12,970 nucleotides of DNA from Pleurotus ostreatus/Saccharomyces cerevisiae fusant. Its lineage: Eukaryota; Opisthokonta. The translations under genes were made by a program, and so were the position numbers. A model generated the notes under the pieces. It was not told the origin of the DNA, did not search any database, and saw only the letters and a program-made list of their open reading frames with translations. The stretch spans positions 1 through 12,970 of the forward strand of contig JAMQCK010001020.1 of NCBI GenBank assembly GCA_024196135.1. The letters run 5' to 3'. How positions within the stretch are numbered: the stretch's first letter is position 1; each line of letters begins with the position of its first letter. This document shows positions 1-9,171 of this stretch, piece after piece.

Positions 1-20
1 CACGCTGATCCTATTGACAG
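1..20 (+). other. 3' end of an intron of the MDJ1-like gene
   Basis: The first 20 bases look like an intron tail: a CTGAT branch-type motif at 5-9 and a CAG acceptor at 18-20. The DnaJ reading frame starts immediately after it, in the glycine of a G-V-E-D-G motif whose first base must come from the upstream exon. The frame is nominally open back to position 14, but only through non-conserved residues. Confidence 0.6.
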
Positions 21-616
21 GCGTCGAGGACGGGATGACGGTACGGGTTCCCGGGGCTGGCGATTCACCTATTTCCGGCAAGGGCCCAACGGGCGACCTC
101 CTCGTGCGCATCAAGGTGGCACCGTCCAAGGTCTTCACGCGTCAAGGGGTCAACCTGTACCATGAAGCCAAGGTGCCAATGCACGTTGCATTATTGGGCG
201 GCAAAGTTCGCATTCCGACGCTCGAAGGCGACGTGGACGTGCGTGTGCCAAGCTGTACCCAGCAGGGCGAGGAGATGGTGTTGAAGGGCCGTGGGGTGGC
301 GCCCACCTTCACCGGCGAGACCGGCAGCCTATTCGTCAAATTCTCAGTCCAACTCCCGAGGTAAGCGGCCCCTTGGACACACTCGTGTTGCGCACGCTGA
401 TCACTCCTCAGGTCCCTCACCCAGCGCCAACGGGAACTCATCCAACTTTACGCTGATGACATAGAGGGCCGGACCCGTTCAAGTTCGTCAACGGCATCTG
501 ATGATCGGACTACGGACAACGGTACGGTTTATTCTCTTGAACGGTCATGGACGTCGAAGTTGGCGGGCTCGCTTTCGAGCGCCTGGCAGAAATTTAAAGA
601 AGTGCTCCGCTCATGA
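21..616 (+). CDS. MDJ1: Mitochondrial DnaJ/Hsp40 co-chaperone, C-terminal part (MDJ1-like)
   Basis: This is the 3' end of a type I DnaJ co-chaperone, which stimulates mitochondrial Hsp70 during folding of imported proteins. Model: exons 21-360 and 412-616, with a 51-nt GTAAGC...CAG intron that keeps the frame. Visible parts are the GVEDGMTVRVPGAG segment that opens the second C-terminal beta-sandwich domain, the ALLGG-K-V-R-IPTLEG segment, and GETGSLFVKFSVQLPR. After the intron come SLTQRQRELIQLYADDIEG, typical of fungal Mdj1 C-termini, and a Ser/Thr-rich tail ending VLRS. The J-domain, Gly/Phe region and zinc finger would lie upstream of the window. The mitochondrial assignment rests on resemblance of the C-terminal RQREL...YADD stretch to Mdj1; a bacterial-type DnaJ of another compartment is less likely. 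No targeting peptide can be seen here. Confidence 0.85.
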
Positions 617-1642
617 CCGGCATGTCTACCCGCGTTCGAGGCAGTATCTCATGGCTCATTTATTGACAGGCCCTAAAGACGCGAAGGATACGAAGAGTAA
701 CGAACCACCCGCGGATGACGAGGCTGAGAAGAAGCGAGCTACCGGCTGACGGACGGGTCGTATCGAGCCATGGAGAGACCGGTGATCTCATACTATCATA
801 TCGATAACTTAGGACCATTGTAATTACAGCGAAACGTACAGCTAGCCTCAACTCCTTCTGGCTACAAGGCATGTGTATCATTTGGTGTGGGCTTCGCTCA
901 GGCAACTGATTGCATTCAGCATTCAATGCTAGCCTTCCACCTCTCATAACAGCGTGGGGCCGTGCCTCAATAAGGACGTGTTGTCGTTAAACTCTTTATG
1001 TGGGTGTATCGGACATTGAGTGCGCTTCACCCATCTCCGCATGACGAGCTCGAGTCGGCGCAAGCGGGTTCTCGACCGTCCAGCTCGTCAGTCGTCATGC
1101 TCGGGATTCATTCTGCCGAGCGTGGGGTAGGTTTCTGGCACGCTGTACTCATAGATGGGAAGATATGACAAGAGACTCAAATTCCCTGGACGGCAATCCT
1201 TCACTCGCGGCAATCATATCAACCTGCCTTTGGGTCAGCTGAGCTTACCCCACTTTACGCGCTCCTTCACGCATCAACATCAACCGGAGGACTCGAAAGG
1301 CCTCAGACGCGCTCGTACTACACACGTCCGATCCGACGCTTCCGACCCCATACATTTCAACTTGTATCTCAAGATTGGCTGCCCGGTTTCCCCTCTCGTC
1401 AATGCTCGAGCGCGATCTGCTGCTCCGTGCTTCAGCGCTACGTGCGTGTCGGCGCCTGCGGCTGCACCAAACTGGCGAGTCAAACCCGCCATAACGGTCC
1501 CTTTGGACGCGCGGTCACCGAGCATCGTCTTCGCGCCAGTATTCACTTCCCCAGGGCTGCAGGTGGTGTGTCGAGATTATTCAGCCTCGCGGTCGAATGC
1601 CTTCCCTCCGATGAAGATGGGGGAGATATGAACCACGGTTTC
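617..1642. other. Intergenic region, no gene recognised
   Basis: About 1 kb between the DnaJ stop codon and the TATA box of the transporter gene. It should contain the 3' UTR of the former and the upstream control region of the latter. A 158-codon plus-strand ORF (1155-1631) and an 88-codon minus-strand ORF (1280-1546) overlap each other. Neither has recognisable motifs or a coding-like composition. No tRNA-like box B and no repeat array was seen. Confidence 0.55.
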
Positions 1643-1650
1643 CTATATAT
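1643..1650 (+). promoter_or_regulatory. TATA box of the MFS transporter gene
   Basis: CTATATAT, 66 nt before the ATG at 1716 and only 21 nt before the in-frame ATG at 1671. A start of transcription about 30 nt downstream would fall after 1671, which favours 1716 as the translation start. Confidence 0.5.
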
Positions 1651-1715
1651 GAGGACGCGGTTGGGCTGCAATGGCACTGACGAGTTCCCCTCCTCGACTA
1701 CCAGCTGACGGCGAG

Positions 1716-4316
1716 ATGTCTGGTCAAGACCTACCCGGTGCCACCCCTCCTCTTCCTACTCTTCCCCGCGAAGACGCTTCTTCCATGTCAATGACGACGT
1801 GCGTAGAGGACAGTGAGAAGGCCTCCAGTCTGGAGCGACCCTTCTCAGCGACTTCTTCGTACACCCTGCACGAGGAGACGCCAGCGCCACACCGCCGGAA
1901 GGAGCTGTCCCTTAGCCACCTGCTGTTGATCCATCTAGGGTACGCCAACCTCCCGGCGGAACTTGACAGACCCTGAGCCCATCGTTCAACAGCCTTGTAC
2001 TCGCCTTGTTCCTGGCTACGACGGATGCAGTGCGTGCCCACACCCCCCATGTCACCTGTCCTTCTCACCCTACCCTAGAACATCGTCTCCACAATCCTGC
2101 CGACCCTCACTTCTGAGCTCGGCGCAACCGAAGATGAATATACCTGGATCACCGTCGGTTAGCCTTCTTCGCACAGCACGCCGCTCGTCGGGTCTGACGG
2201 CGCCGCAGCGTATCTGCTCACGCAGACCGCCTTCCAGCCATTCTACGGCCAGATCTCCGATGTTGTAGGACGCAAGGTTCGTCACGCGTACCCGCATCGA
2301 TGCATCCCGCTCACCTCCCCGCCCCGAAGACGCTGCTCTTCAGCGCGATGTCTGCTTTCACCGTCGGGTCTATGCTCTGTGGCGCTGCCCAGGTACGCCC
2401 ACCCGTTCGACCCGGACCCAGTGATTGAGCAGGTTTAGAATACCCGCATGCTGATCGCCGCGCGAGCTCTCGCGGGAGCGGGTGGCGGGGGGATAGTCAA
2501 CTCGGTTTGGGTCATCAATAGCGACGTCGTCCCTGTGCGCTCTCGCACAAATTGGTCCCTAGCTCTGAGCGTCACATGGGCCTGCTCGGCGGTGGCAGGG
2601 CCATTGCTCGGCGGCGTTTTCAGCGGTGCGCATTACTTGCCCTTTACCTCGTTGTCTCACTCATATCTTGGGCAGGAAGCAGCGCGTCCTGGCGCTGGGC
2701 TTGTACGTCTTATGCACTCTACCCTAACCGCTAGCTGATGCGACTCCGTGCTTCTGGCAGTTTATCTCAATGGCCCGGTCTGCGCTTTATCCGTGGTCAT
2801 CCTTGTACTTTCTCTCCGCCACGTACCCGTCCTCGCGAAGTCGCCGACCACGTGGAGGAGCATCTGGAAGACCTTTGACTTCCCTGGGCTGTAAGGACGC
2901 TCTTCATCTGAATACTCCGGTATGTCCTTCTGACGCTGTTCCGAAGGGTTCTTTTTATTTGCGGCACCATCGGTGTCCTGATTGGCTTCAGCTTCGCAGC
3001 CCCTCATGGTTGTAAGCGCTATCTCCTGCCTCATGGAGGACCCTGGCTGACCCCACGCTTTACCAGGGACCGCACCGTCAACGCTTGCCTTCATCATTAT
3101 TGGCGCTGTAGTCCTCCTCGTCGGCGCGATTTATGAGGGCTACATACGGACAGCAAATTGCCTCTTCCCCGCTGTGATTTTCAAGCAGCGAATGACCGGT
3201 ACGTTAGCGCTATAGTGGAACCCAAATCGGACATACCGATCTCATGTGCTACAGCCTCCCTCCTTCTTGTGACTTTCCTACACAATGTCGTCTTCAGCGC
3301 CGGAACCTTCTACCTGGCGCTATACTATCAGGTGCGTCTTCCTCGGCTTCAAGAGGAGATTTCGTCGCTCACCGGCTACAGGTAGTAAACCGGATGACCC
3401 CACTCGAGGCTGGGGTTCGCATGCTCCCTTACTCGCTCGGCGCGTCCGTGGCGTCAATGCCGCCCACTGCCTTCATAACGGCCTGGCAAAAGCGCCGCCA
3501 GGATACGGGCGGACAGAACTGCGTTATCTGGGCAGGACTGACGCTTTCGACCCTCGGGTTTGGTGCGCGCTTTCGCCCACGCTCGGCCGACAGATAATCC
3601 TGACGTTCGAAACTCATTCATCTTCCCTTCCGCTCCTTTCGCAGGGCTCATGATTTTGCTGAACGAGCGGTCGAAGAGCGCGGCACAAATTATATTTCCT
3701 CTCCTAGCGGGATGTGGCATCGGCATGAATTTCCACGCACCCTACCAGGTGTTCCAAGCTGCGCTAGGGCCGGAGCATCTCGCAACCGCAACCAGTGCCT
3801 TCTTCCTCGTGCGCTTCACCGGCGCGACAATCGGGCTGGTATGTCGCTCCTTCTAGTGCTCTTCGCGCACCGCTTTGCGCTGCTTAGCCGCTCAATGTGC
3901 ATGTCCAGGCCGTCGCAGGTGCTATTTTCTATGGGCGTCTATCCGACCTCCTCCCGCCCGACATTTCAATTCTCCGCTGGGACTCGTCCATCGATTTCTC
4001 AAGCCTGAATGGCCTCGCGCCAGACGCGCTCCGTGAGGTCTCGCACGTCGTCGCGATCGCGATCCGGGTGCGGCGCTTCGTATTCTGCGGCTCGGGCAGG
4101 TGGCTGACATGGAAATGTGGCTTTGCAGACGGTTTGGGTGGTGTGTGCTCCCGCCATTGGCTTGGCCCTCGTGGTGAGTTTGTACGTCTTCTGCCCGACG
4201 GCTGTCCCGCTGATATGTTGCAGGCCTCCCTTGCGTTGCGCACCATCCCCACGCCGAGCGAGGAGTTGGACGAGAAGCATTCAGCCACACCTGATAGCTC
4301 CTCGACAGCGGTATGA
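1716..4316 (+). CDS. MFS multidrug-type transporter, DHA2 family (14 TMS)
   Basis: Proton-driven major facilitator of the 14-span drug:H+ antiporter family, in the plasma or vacuolar membrane; substrate unknown (drug, toxin or basic amino acid exporters are the known relatives). Exons: 1716-1939, 1993-2029, 2079-2157, 2209-2276, 2330-2392, 2439-2625, 2676-2702, 2761-2890, 2947-3011, 3067-3198, 3255-3331, 3382-3562, 3645-3838, 3909-4067, 4129-4173, 4224-4316. All 15 junctions are GT/AG, all phases agree, and the result is 586 residues without a stop. Residues 1-68 are a hydrophilic cytoplasmic N-terminus. TMS1 carries TTDANIVSTILPTL (84-97), the DHA2 counterpart of motif D1. Motif A is GQISDVVGRK (127-136), motif C is GPLLGG (211-216), and SWRWAFYLN (224-232) is conserved in the family. 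Later hallmarks are the GTFYLALYYQ helix and the AGVRMLPYSLG helix. An ATG at 1671 would add 15 residues; 1716 fits the TATA box better. The exact edges of the smallest exons are the least certain part. Confidence 0.88.
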
Positions 4317-5182
4317 GAAAGAACTACGCGCAGCAAAGTAGAACACTTTACCTTAGCAATCCTCTAATTCGTCTGTAAATGAACTCTGTACTCATATGTA
4401 GTTTTGTATTTCTCCCATTTTATTTCAGAATATGACTTCCTTCGATCTAGATCTGCATTCATTCGACGCGACTGAGAAGAGCAGCCATTGTTGTCCCCAG
4501 ATCCGATGGCTACGGGTACAATGCGCCTCCTACAGCTCGCAGGCAGCTGACTTGCTGATGCCTGTTCGTGCGCAAGCCTTCTTCTGGACCCACGTCCAAA
4601 GATGTGTAGGACGTTCCTCTTGGATCATCACCGACTCTGACGGACACACAAAGGGCCCCAAAGCCCTGCGATGTTGAATAGTCAATGCAGCGTGGGGTAG
4701 AGCCAGGTACGCGGATGGCGATGCATCTGCAGTATCAGCCAACGCTATCTCTCCGTACGTCATTAGGCCTGCCCGTCACCTTGAGGTAGCCAAGGAAGAT
4801 GAAGGCACGTTCATGGCGAGGTTGTGCAGATGTTGGTTTATTTCGCTTCGCGCTGGGGGTGGTTGCGGGAGGCAAGTTGGGCACATTGTGGCGTCGGAGG
4901 TGCTGCCAGAATTGGCAATCTCTTTGAGCCATAAAACCTTCCGAATGGAACTAGGAACGCCGGAAATAGTGTGAAGGAAGACCGACGTCATCCCGGGAGC
5001 CAAAAGTCGAGTTCGGGTCTACAATGGCCAAGAAACAGCTTCGGACCTACCCCCATCGTCCTCAGATACACCCCTTGCCTCACATAAATCGACTCTGCCC
5101 AGCCCTTTACCCCGAGGCCGGCTCCGTTGATGAGCACACGATAAGAAGGTCAGCGAACAAACACAGGAGAACAAATAAAAAA
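4317..5182. other. Intergenic region, no gene recognised
   Basis: Holds the AT-rich 3' flank of the transporter (around 4340-4430) and the leader of choline kinase. An 81-codon plus-strand ORF (4432-4677) and several overlapping minus-strand ORFs of 65-77 codons (4530-5003) show no known motif. I could not join the minus-strand ORFs into a convincing spliced gene. Confidence 0.5.
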
Positions 5183-6758
5183 ATGCAGTCACACCAGCAT
5201 CCTGTCACGCGAGACGTGAAGGCTTTCTTGCACCGCATCCCTCACCATCCCCACCCCGTGCACTTCCACAAGCGACCTTCCAAGATGCTCGGGTCTAACA
5301 TGGCCGCACCTGTAGTCGGACCGGACGCCTCCGCAGTGTCCCTACCACCCGTTCGCCCCGTTAGGCCTCTCCATCAGTCGTCGCTTAGCACGACTTCCTC
5401 ATCCTCCACCGGATCTTCCATCCTACCCGAAGTTGTCAAGGAAGAAGAGTTGGCACACTCCTCCGTCGCGTTGAAAGCAAAGTGAGTGCCCTTTCCCCCA
5501 CTGTCCGCATCTCATGCCAAGGATAGACAGTGTGACCATCGCTGCCACGGTTTGCATTGCCTTACCCTTGCGCACCAGTCGACTTCGCTGACTCTACCCG
5601 TCCCAGGCACTACAAGCATGCATCCTTCGCGGCAAACGTCCTTGACATCATCCACACGATCAATGTGCCGACATGGGATCACGCGTCGATCGCGCCTGAG
5701 GACATCAAGGTCTTCAAGGTCTCCGGTTCGATGACGAATGCCGTCTTCTTCATCTCATGCCCATCGATACCCTCCGCACATACCCTCCTACTCCGCGTCT
5801 ATGGACCGTCATCCGGCGAGCTTATCTCCCGCCCGCGCGAACTCCACACCCTCCATATCCTGTCCTCCCGCTACCACATTGGCCCCCGTGTATACGGCAC
5901 CTTTGCGAACGGACGCGTCGAGGAGTACTTCGAATCCACCACGCTCTCGGCGGAGGACTTGCGCAACCCCGAAATCAGCCGATGGATAGGTGCACGCATG
6001 GCCGAGCTGCACTCGGTTGACATCGACATCGTGGAGGACGGCGCGGAATGGGAGATAGCAGCCACAGCGAACGTCAAGTCGTGGCTTGGGCATGCGCGCG
6101 ACGTGCTTTCGCTTCCTGCGATACCGGAGGCCGCACGTCGAGAGATCGACATCGACGCATTCGAGACCGAGTTCCGGAGGTACATCGAGTGGTTGGCCAC
6201 GGTGGACGATGAGAAGGCGGGCAACCGACGTGTATTCGCGCACAACGACACACAGTACGGTAACCTCCTCCGACTAAAGTCCCTCAACCCTGGTGTACCC
6301 AAGCATCGACAGGTGTGTGCCCAACCATATAACGATATTCACAGCTAATTCGCTCTTGCCAGATCATCGTCGTCGACTTCGAGTACGCAGCCCCAAACCC
6401 CGCCGCCTTCGACATTGCCAACCACTTCCACGAGTGGACAGCCAACTACCACAGCGACACCCCTCACCTCCTCGACTCCACCCGCTACCCCACCGCCGCC
6501 GAGCGTCGAAACATGTACAAAGCATACGCGGAGCACTCCGGCGTCGTCGGCGTCTCCGACCACTGGCTCGGCGTGCTCGAGGACCAGGTACGCGCATGGA
6601 GCCCGGCGTCGCATGCGATGTGGGCTATCTGGGGCATCGTGCAGGCGCGCGACGATATCGAGGCCGCTGTTGAGGAGCCCGAGTTCGACTACATTGGCTA
6701 CGCACGCTGTCGGATGGAAGGCTTCCGTCGAGAGTTGCGGGCGTTAGGGATTTTGTAG
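5183..6758 (+). CDS. CKI1: Choline/ethanolamine kinase
   Basis: Phosphorylates choline (and often ethanolamine) with ATP, the first step of the CDP-choline (Kennedy) route to phosphatidylcholine; cytosolic. Exons 5183-5481, 5607-6312 and 6363-6758 give 466 residues. Intron 1 is 125 nt (GTGAGT, branch GCTGAC, CAG) and intron 2 is 50 nt. Residues 1-100 are a His-, Pro- and Ser-rich, probably disordered N-terminus. The kinase fold follows: the nucleotide loop VSGSMTNAVFFI (138-149), LLLRVYG (160-166), the Brenner phosphotransferase motif HNDTQYGN (312-319, with Asp314 and Asn319), and the choline kinase motif VVDFEYAAPNPAAFDIANHF (338-357, with Asp340 and Glu342). The C-terminal helices, with WAIWGIVQA, are typical of the family. 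All key catalytic residues are present. An in-frame ATG at 5024 could add 53 residues. The sequence does not settle choline against ethanolamine preference. Confidence 0.93.
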
Positions 6759-6827
6759 ACGGGTAGAGATGCAGAGGACTTCAGCTCTCAACAGTTGTTG
6801 TACCTCGATGCGTGCGCGGCCCTTCAT

Positions 6828-6912
6828 GGGCAGGCCTATACCCTCGCGGGGCAGGCGCATCCCTTCGACAGGACATGCCCGTACCCTTGAAGTGGCAGGC
6901 GCATACCCTTGG
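6828..6912. repeat. Imperfect 20-21 bp tandem repeat, four copies
   Basis: Four degenerate units based on GGCAGGCGCATACCCTTGGA: about 6828-6847, 6848-6869, 6870-6892 and 6893-6912. Each has a purine-rich GGCAGG or GGACATG head followed by ATACCCT, CATCCCT or GTACCCT. The array lies 70 nt after the choline kinase stop, probably in its 3' UTR or just beyond. Confidence 0.7.
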
Positions 6913-7066
6913 AAGGGTGTCGGAGGTGGTGCACGATGGATAGACGGTGGTAGCGGATGCGATCTGGAATCATGGGATATCACAATACCTTACTCTCGTA
7001 CTTACCTAGTCTAGGCTCGCGTACAGTACGCACCTTCCCATAGACACTATCGCCTTGTTTTAGACT

Positions 7067-7095
7067 CGAATATGGATTTTCGTACACGAATATGG
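7067..7095. repeat. Short direct repeat CGAATATGG, 20-bp spacing
   Basis: The nonamer CGAATATGG occurs at 7067-7075 and again at 7087-7095, exactly 20 bp apart. It may be a worn tandem duplication with the same period as the array at 6828-6912, or chance. Confidence 0.4.
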
Positions 7096-7227
7096 GTGCG
7101 CCGTTCGTTTAGGCCTGCGTTCTCCTAGACGCGGCTTCGCTTGTCCTGCCAGAGGTGGTACTGCCGTGTTGCGAAAATGAGGCGAGTCAGGAGGAAACAG
7201 CCCCTTCGAGACGGTCCCGTCCGGCCT

Positions 7228-7239
7228 TTTATTTTTATT
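7228..7239 (-). terminator. Twin AATAAA polyadenylation-type signals, minus strand
   Basis: Two adjacent AATAAA hexamers read on the minus strand (7239-7234 and 7233-7228), starting about 14 nt after the TAA of the minus-strand ORF at 7254-7442. They fit a cleavage/polyadenylation signal for that ORF. An AT-rich patch of no function is the alternative. Confidence 0.35.
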
Positions 7240-7253
7240 AGGTGCTACCGTGC

Positions 7254-7442
7254 TTAGTCTACGCCAGCCAAAGTCAGACCCTCGTCCGCGACTTGGCGCG
7301 TGAACTTTAAGTAAAGGTCACAATCAGCTCTCGGCGGATGCCGGAAATCCTCTTGCTCCCCAACGCTCGTCGTGTTCTGAAAGTCAGAAACGATGTTTGC
7401 GCCTCTATGGGTCGTCTCGGAATCGTACGCCACCTTGACCAT
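7254..7442 (-). CDS. Possible small protein or last exon, hypothetical
   Basis: A 62-codon minus-strand ORF beginning MVKVAYDSETTHRG and ending LTLAGVD. I recognise no family. Its composition is protein-like (charged, few rare residues, mostly C/G third positions), unlike most chance ORFs here, and a double AATAAA follows the stop. The ATG context is poor. The real gene could be spliced to an upstream minus-strand exon, for example within the ORF at 7465-7695, but I found no convincing donor. It may equally be spurious. Confidence 0.25.
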   Translation of the reverse strand: MVKVAYDSETTHRGANIVSDFQNTTSVGEQEDFRHPPRADCDLYLKFTRQVADEGLTLAGVD

Positions 7443-7704
7443 GAGTGGGGCTGGCTAGCACCTTCTAGCAGTCCCGGAACTCTCGTGATTGAGGTCCACT
7501 GTGCTCTCTGGTGCGCCTAGATGCATTGAGTTCTTCAAACAACTCTCGACGCATGCAAATCTCGTACACTCTCAGAAGGACACGACACAGGACACGACCG
7601 CACACGCCACCCAACGTCGTCATCGCCCATCGCGTCTGAATGGCCTTGATAGAGCACGCGGTGACGAAGCGAAGCACATGGCGCCGTGCACACAATCCAC
7701 AGCC
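7443..7704. other. Intergenic region, upstream flank of the gene at 7781
   Basis: Overlapping ORFs of 60-76 codons on both strands, none with a recognisable motif. This stretch separates the possible minus-strand ORF from the TATA box of the gene at 7781. Confidence 0.45.
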
Positions 7705-7711
7705 TTATAAG
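7705..7711 (+). promoter_or_regulatory. TATA box upstream of the gene at 7781
   Basis: TTATAAG, about 70 nt before the ATG at 7781 and followed by a C-rich leader (7717-7780). The spacing suits a start of transcription near 7735-7745. Confidence 0.5.
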
Positions 7712-7780
7712 AACGGCCTCCGCACCTTCCTCCTGACTCAATCGCTGCGGACCACCGCCCCAGCACCAGCCGATACTTAA

Positions 7781-8476
7781 ATGCCCACCGTACGCGCGTC
7801 GACCTCCGTCCTCGTCAGCCTATTCTGCGGCGCCGTCGCGTTCTACTACCTCCTCACGTCCTCCGCGGTCGATATCCCCGCCTATATTCCCTCGTCGCTA
7901 TCCTGGTACACGGGCGCTACTATGAGCACGGTTGCTACACCCAAGGGCTGGTACAAGCGTACCGCGCCGCACCCCGCGCCCGAGCAGTGGACGCCGCGCA
8001 GGGAGGCGCTCTCGCTCGCGGTCCTCCGGAGCACGAAGGTCGAGCCCGAGGGCTTCACGCTCGCGCTCTTCTCGGACAAACTGGACGACAAACACGTTGC
8101 GGTCGACTCGCTCGGCCGCGTCGTCCTGGTGCCCAAGAGCGACCACGACGCGCTGGTTGCGCACGCGACGGACGCGACGGCGCTTCCCGAGACGGGCATG
8201 TTCCGCAACCTGTGGCAAGTCGCGCGCCCGACTACGGGGCAGCCGATCGATCGCATCCTCGTCCCCAAGGAGGGTGGGGGCAACGCCGAAATCAGTGTCA
8301 GTGGTTGGGCAGGCAGCGCAGACGAGGCGATGCCGCTCAAACGCCCGGTGGAGGGACATGAAGAGCTTCCTGTTGTCCTGAAGGAATTAGTTGGACTTGC
8401 ATTGGAGGCAAGGGAGGAGTTTGACAGCGGGAAGGTGGATCAGGCAATGGTGAGCAGGGTGAAGAATATTCTGTAG
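7781..8476 (+). CDS. Hypothetical protein with an N-terminal membrane anchor
   Basis: An intronless ORF of 231 residues with strong coding bias (C/G third positions, few rare codons) and a TATA box at a sensible distance. I do not recognise the family. Residues 9-28 (SVLVSLFCGAVAFYYLLTSS) form one hydrophobic segment that could be a signal anchor. The rest is soluble in character: a GWYKRTAPHPAPEQWTPRRE stretch (56-75), then alternating hydrophobic and charged segments, and a helical C-terminus ending SRVKNIL. Met48 (7922, in MSTVATPKGWYKR) is an alternative start that would remove the anchor and give a soluble 184-residue protein. No cysteine pattern, catalytic motif or repeat was seen. Confidence 0.75.
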   Translation: MPTVRASTSVLVSLFCGAVAFYYLLTSSAVDIPAYIPSSLSWYTGATMSTVATPKGWYKRTAPHPAPEQWTPRREALSLAVLRSTKVEPEGFTLALFSDKLDDKHVAVDSLGRVVLVPKSDHDALVAHATDATALPETGMFRNLWQVARPTTGQPIDRILVPKEGGGNAEISVSGWAGSADEAMPLKRPVEGHEELPVVLKELVGLALEAREEFDSGKVDQAMVSRVKNIL

Positions 8477-8780
8477 GCGGTCGCTGTTGTTTGGGGACTG
8501 AGGGAACAGGTGTATGTACTATAGCATTGTGAAGATGCGTTCACTGGACGACGATTGCGATGGTATCCAACTTTGCTGAAGTCAAGCTCGGAACCTTTTG
8601 CGAGCCGAACGTTTGCGGTGCATGCGGGGGCATCTTGGCTATGTCGCGCCGGAGCCTGGGCTTTGTTCTTCTCCCTATTGGCCGTAAGGAACTGGGGTTT
8701 TCTGCTTTCAATGCGGGCCATGCGAGGACGATCGGCTGGTATTGCGAGAGGGCGTAAAGCGCTGTCCAGATATAGCATCC

Positions 8781-8792
8781 GACGAACGTGCG
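8781..8792 (-). promoter_or_regulatory. Candidate phosphate-response (Pho4/NUC-1 type) site, copy 1
   Basis: GACGAACGTGCG, which on the minus strand contains GCACGTTC. This core resembles the CACGTT type of Pho4 site known from yeast PHO genes. An identical 12-mer occurs again closer to the phosphate transporter start. This is a motif match only. Confidence 0.25.
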
Positions 8793-9171
8793 TAGGTGAT
8801 CGTGTGCAGCGCCGGCGTTCAACAGTGTCAGTTGAGCGACTAGGCGTCGCCCTAGTGGCTCCAGTCTTTGACTGTGAGGCGTGAACGCATAAGATACGAC
8901 ATGGCTACTGAACAGAGAAGCTGCGAGCGAGTAGGGGGGTGTCGTTGAGCACGGCGGTGGGCCCAGAGGGCGCGGGGAAGGGGCCGGTATGTGTGTCTCC
9001 GAGCCGAGCTGGTCCCGGCCGAGCGCCGAGTTCCGTTTTGAAATGGATTTTTGGGCACACGACACAAAAAGCGGGAGATGGATCGAGGGAGAACGAGACT
9101 CCACGGGCTCTCCACGGCCGCATCACCCGACGACGTCGCCGCCGACGTCCAGCTCGCTAACAACTCGACAC

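Larger units (their letters stand above)
6913..7253. other. Intergenic region, no gene recognised
   Basis: Apart from the CGAATATGG repeat and the AT-rich patch at 7227-7240, I see nothing in it. It probably holds the end of the choline kinase transcript. Confidence 0.5.

Noticed and set aside
1155..1631. 158-codon plus-strand ORF before the transporter
   Set aside because: Composition is not protein-like, no motifs were found, it overlaps an open minus-strand frame, and it ends just before the TATA box of the next gene. Best explained as a chance ORF.
1716..4316. Transporter region as a decayed pseudogene
   Set aside because: It first looks like frame-broken fragments, but every break coincides with GT...AG ends of a 46-82 nt intron, phases match at all 15 junctions, and conserved motifs are continuous after splicing.
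1119..4700. 12-mer AGCGTGGGGTAG shared by two spacers (1119-1130 and 4689-4700)
   Set aside because: Several chance 12-mer pairs are expected in a 13-kb window; there is no further similarity around the copies.
4776..5003. Overlapping minus-strand ORFs of 65-77 codons between transporter and choline kinase
   Set aside because: One frame contains a stretch with a possible splice donor, but no partner exon, conserved motif or consistent frame could be found.
7882..8359. 150-codon minus-strand ORFs inside the gene at 7781
   Set aside because: Shadows of a strongly biased coding region on the plus strand; no independent signals.
8839..8856. Perfect inverted repeat ACTAGG/CCTAGT with a 6-nt loop
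   Set aside because: Six paired bases with no T-run or other context; a palindrome this short is likely chance.
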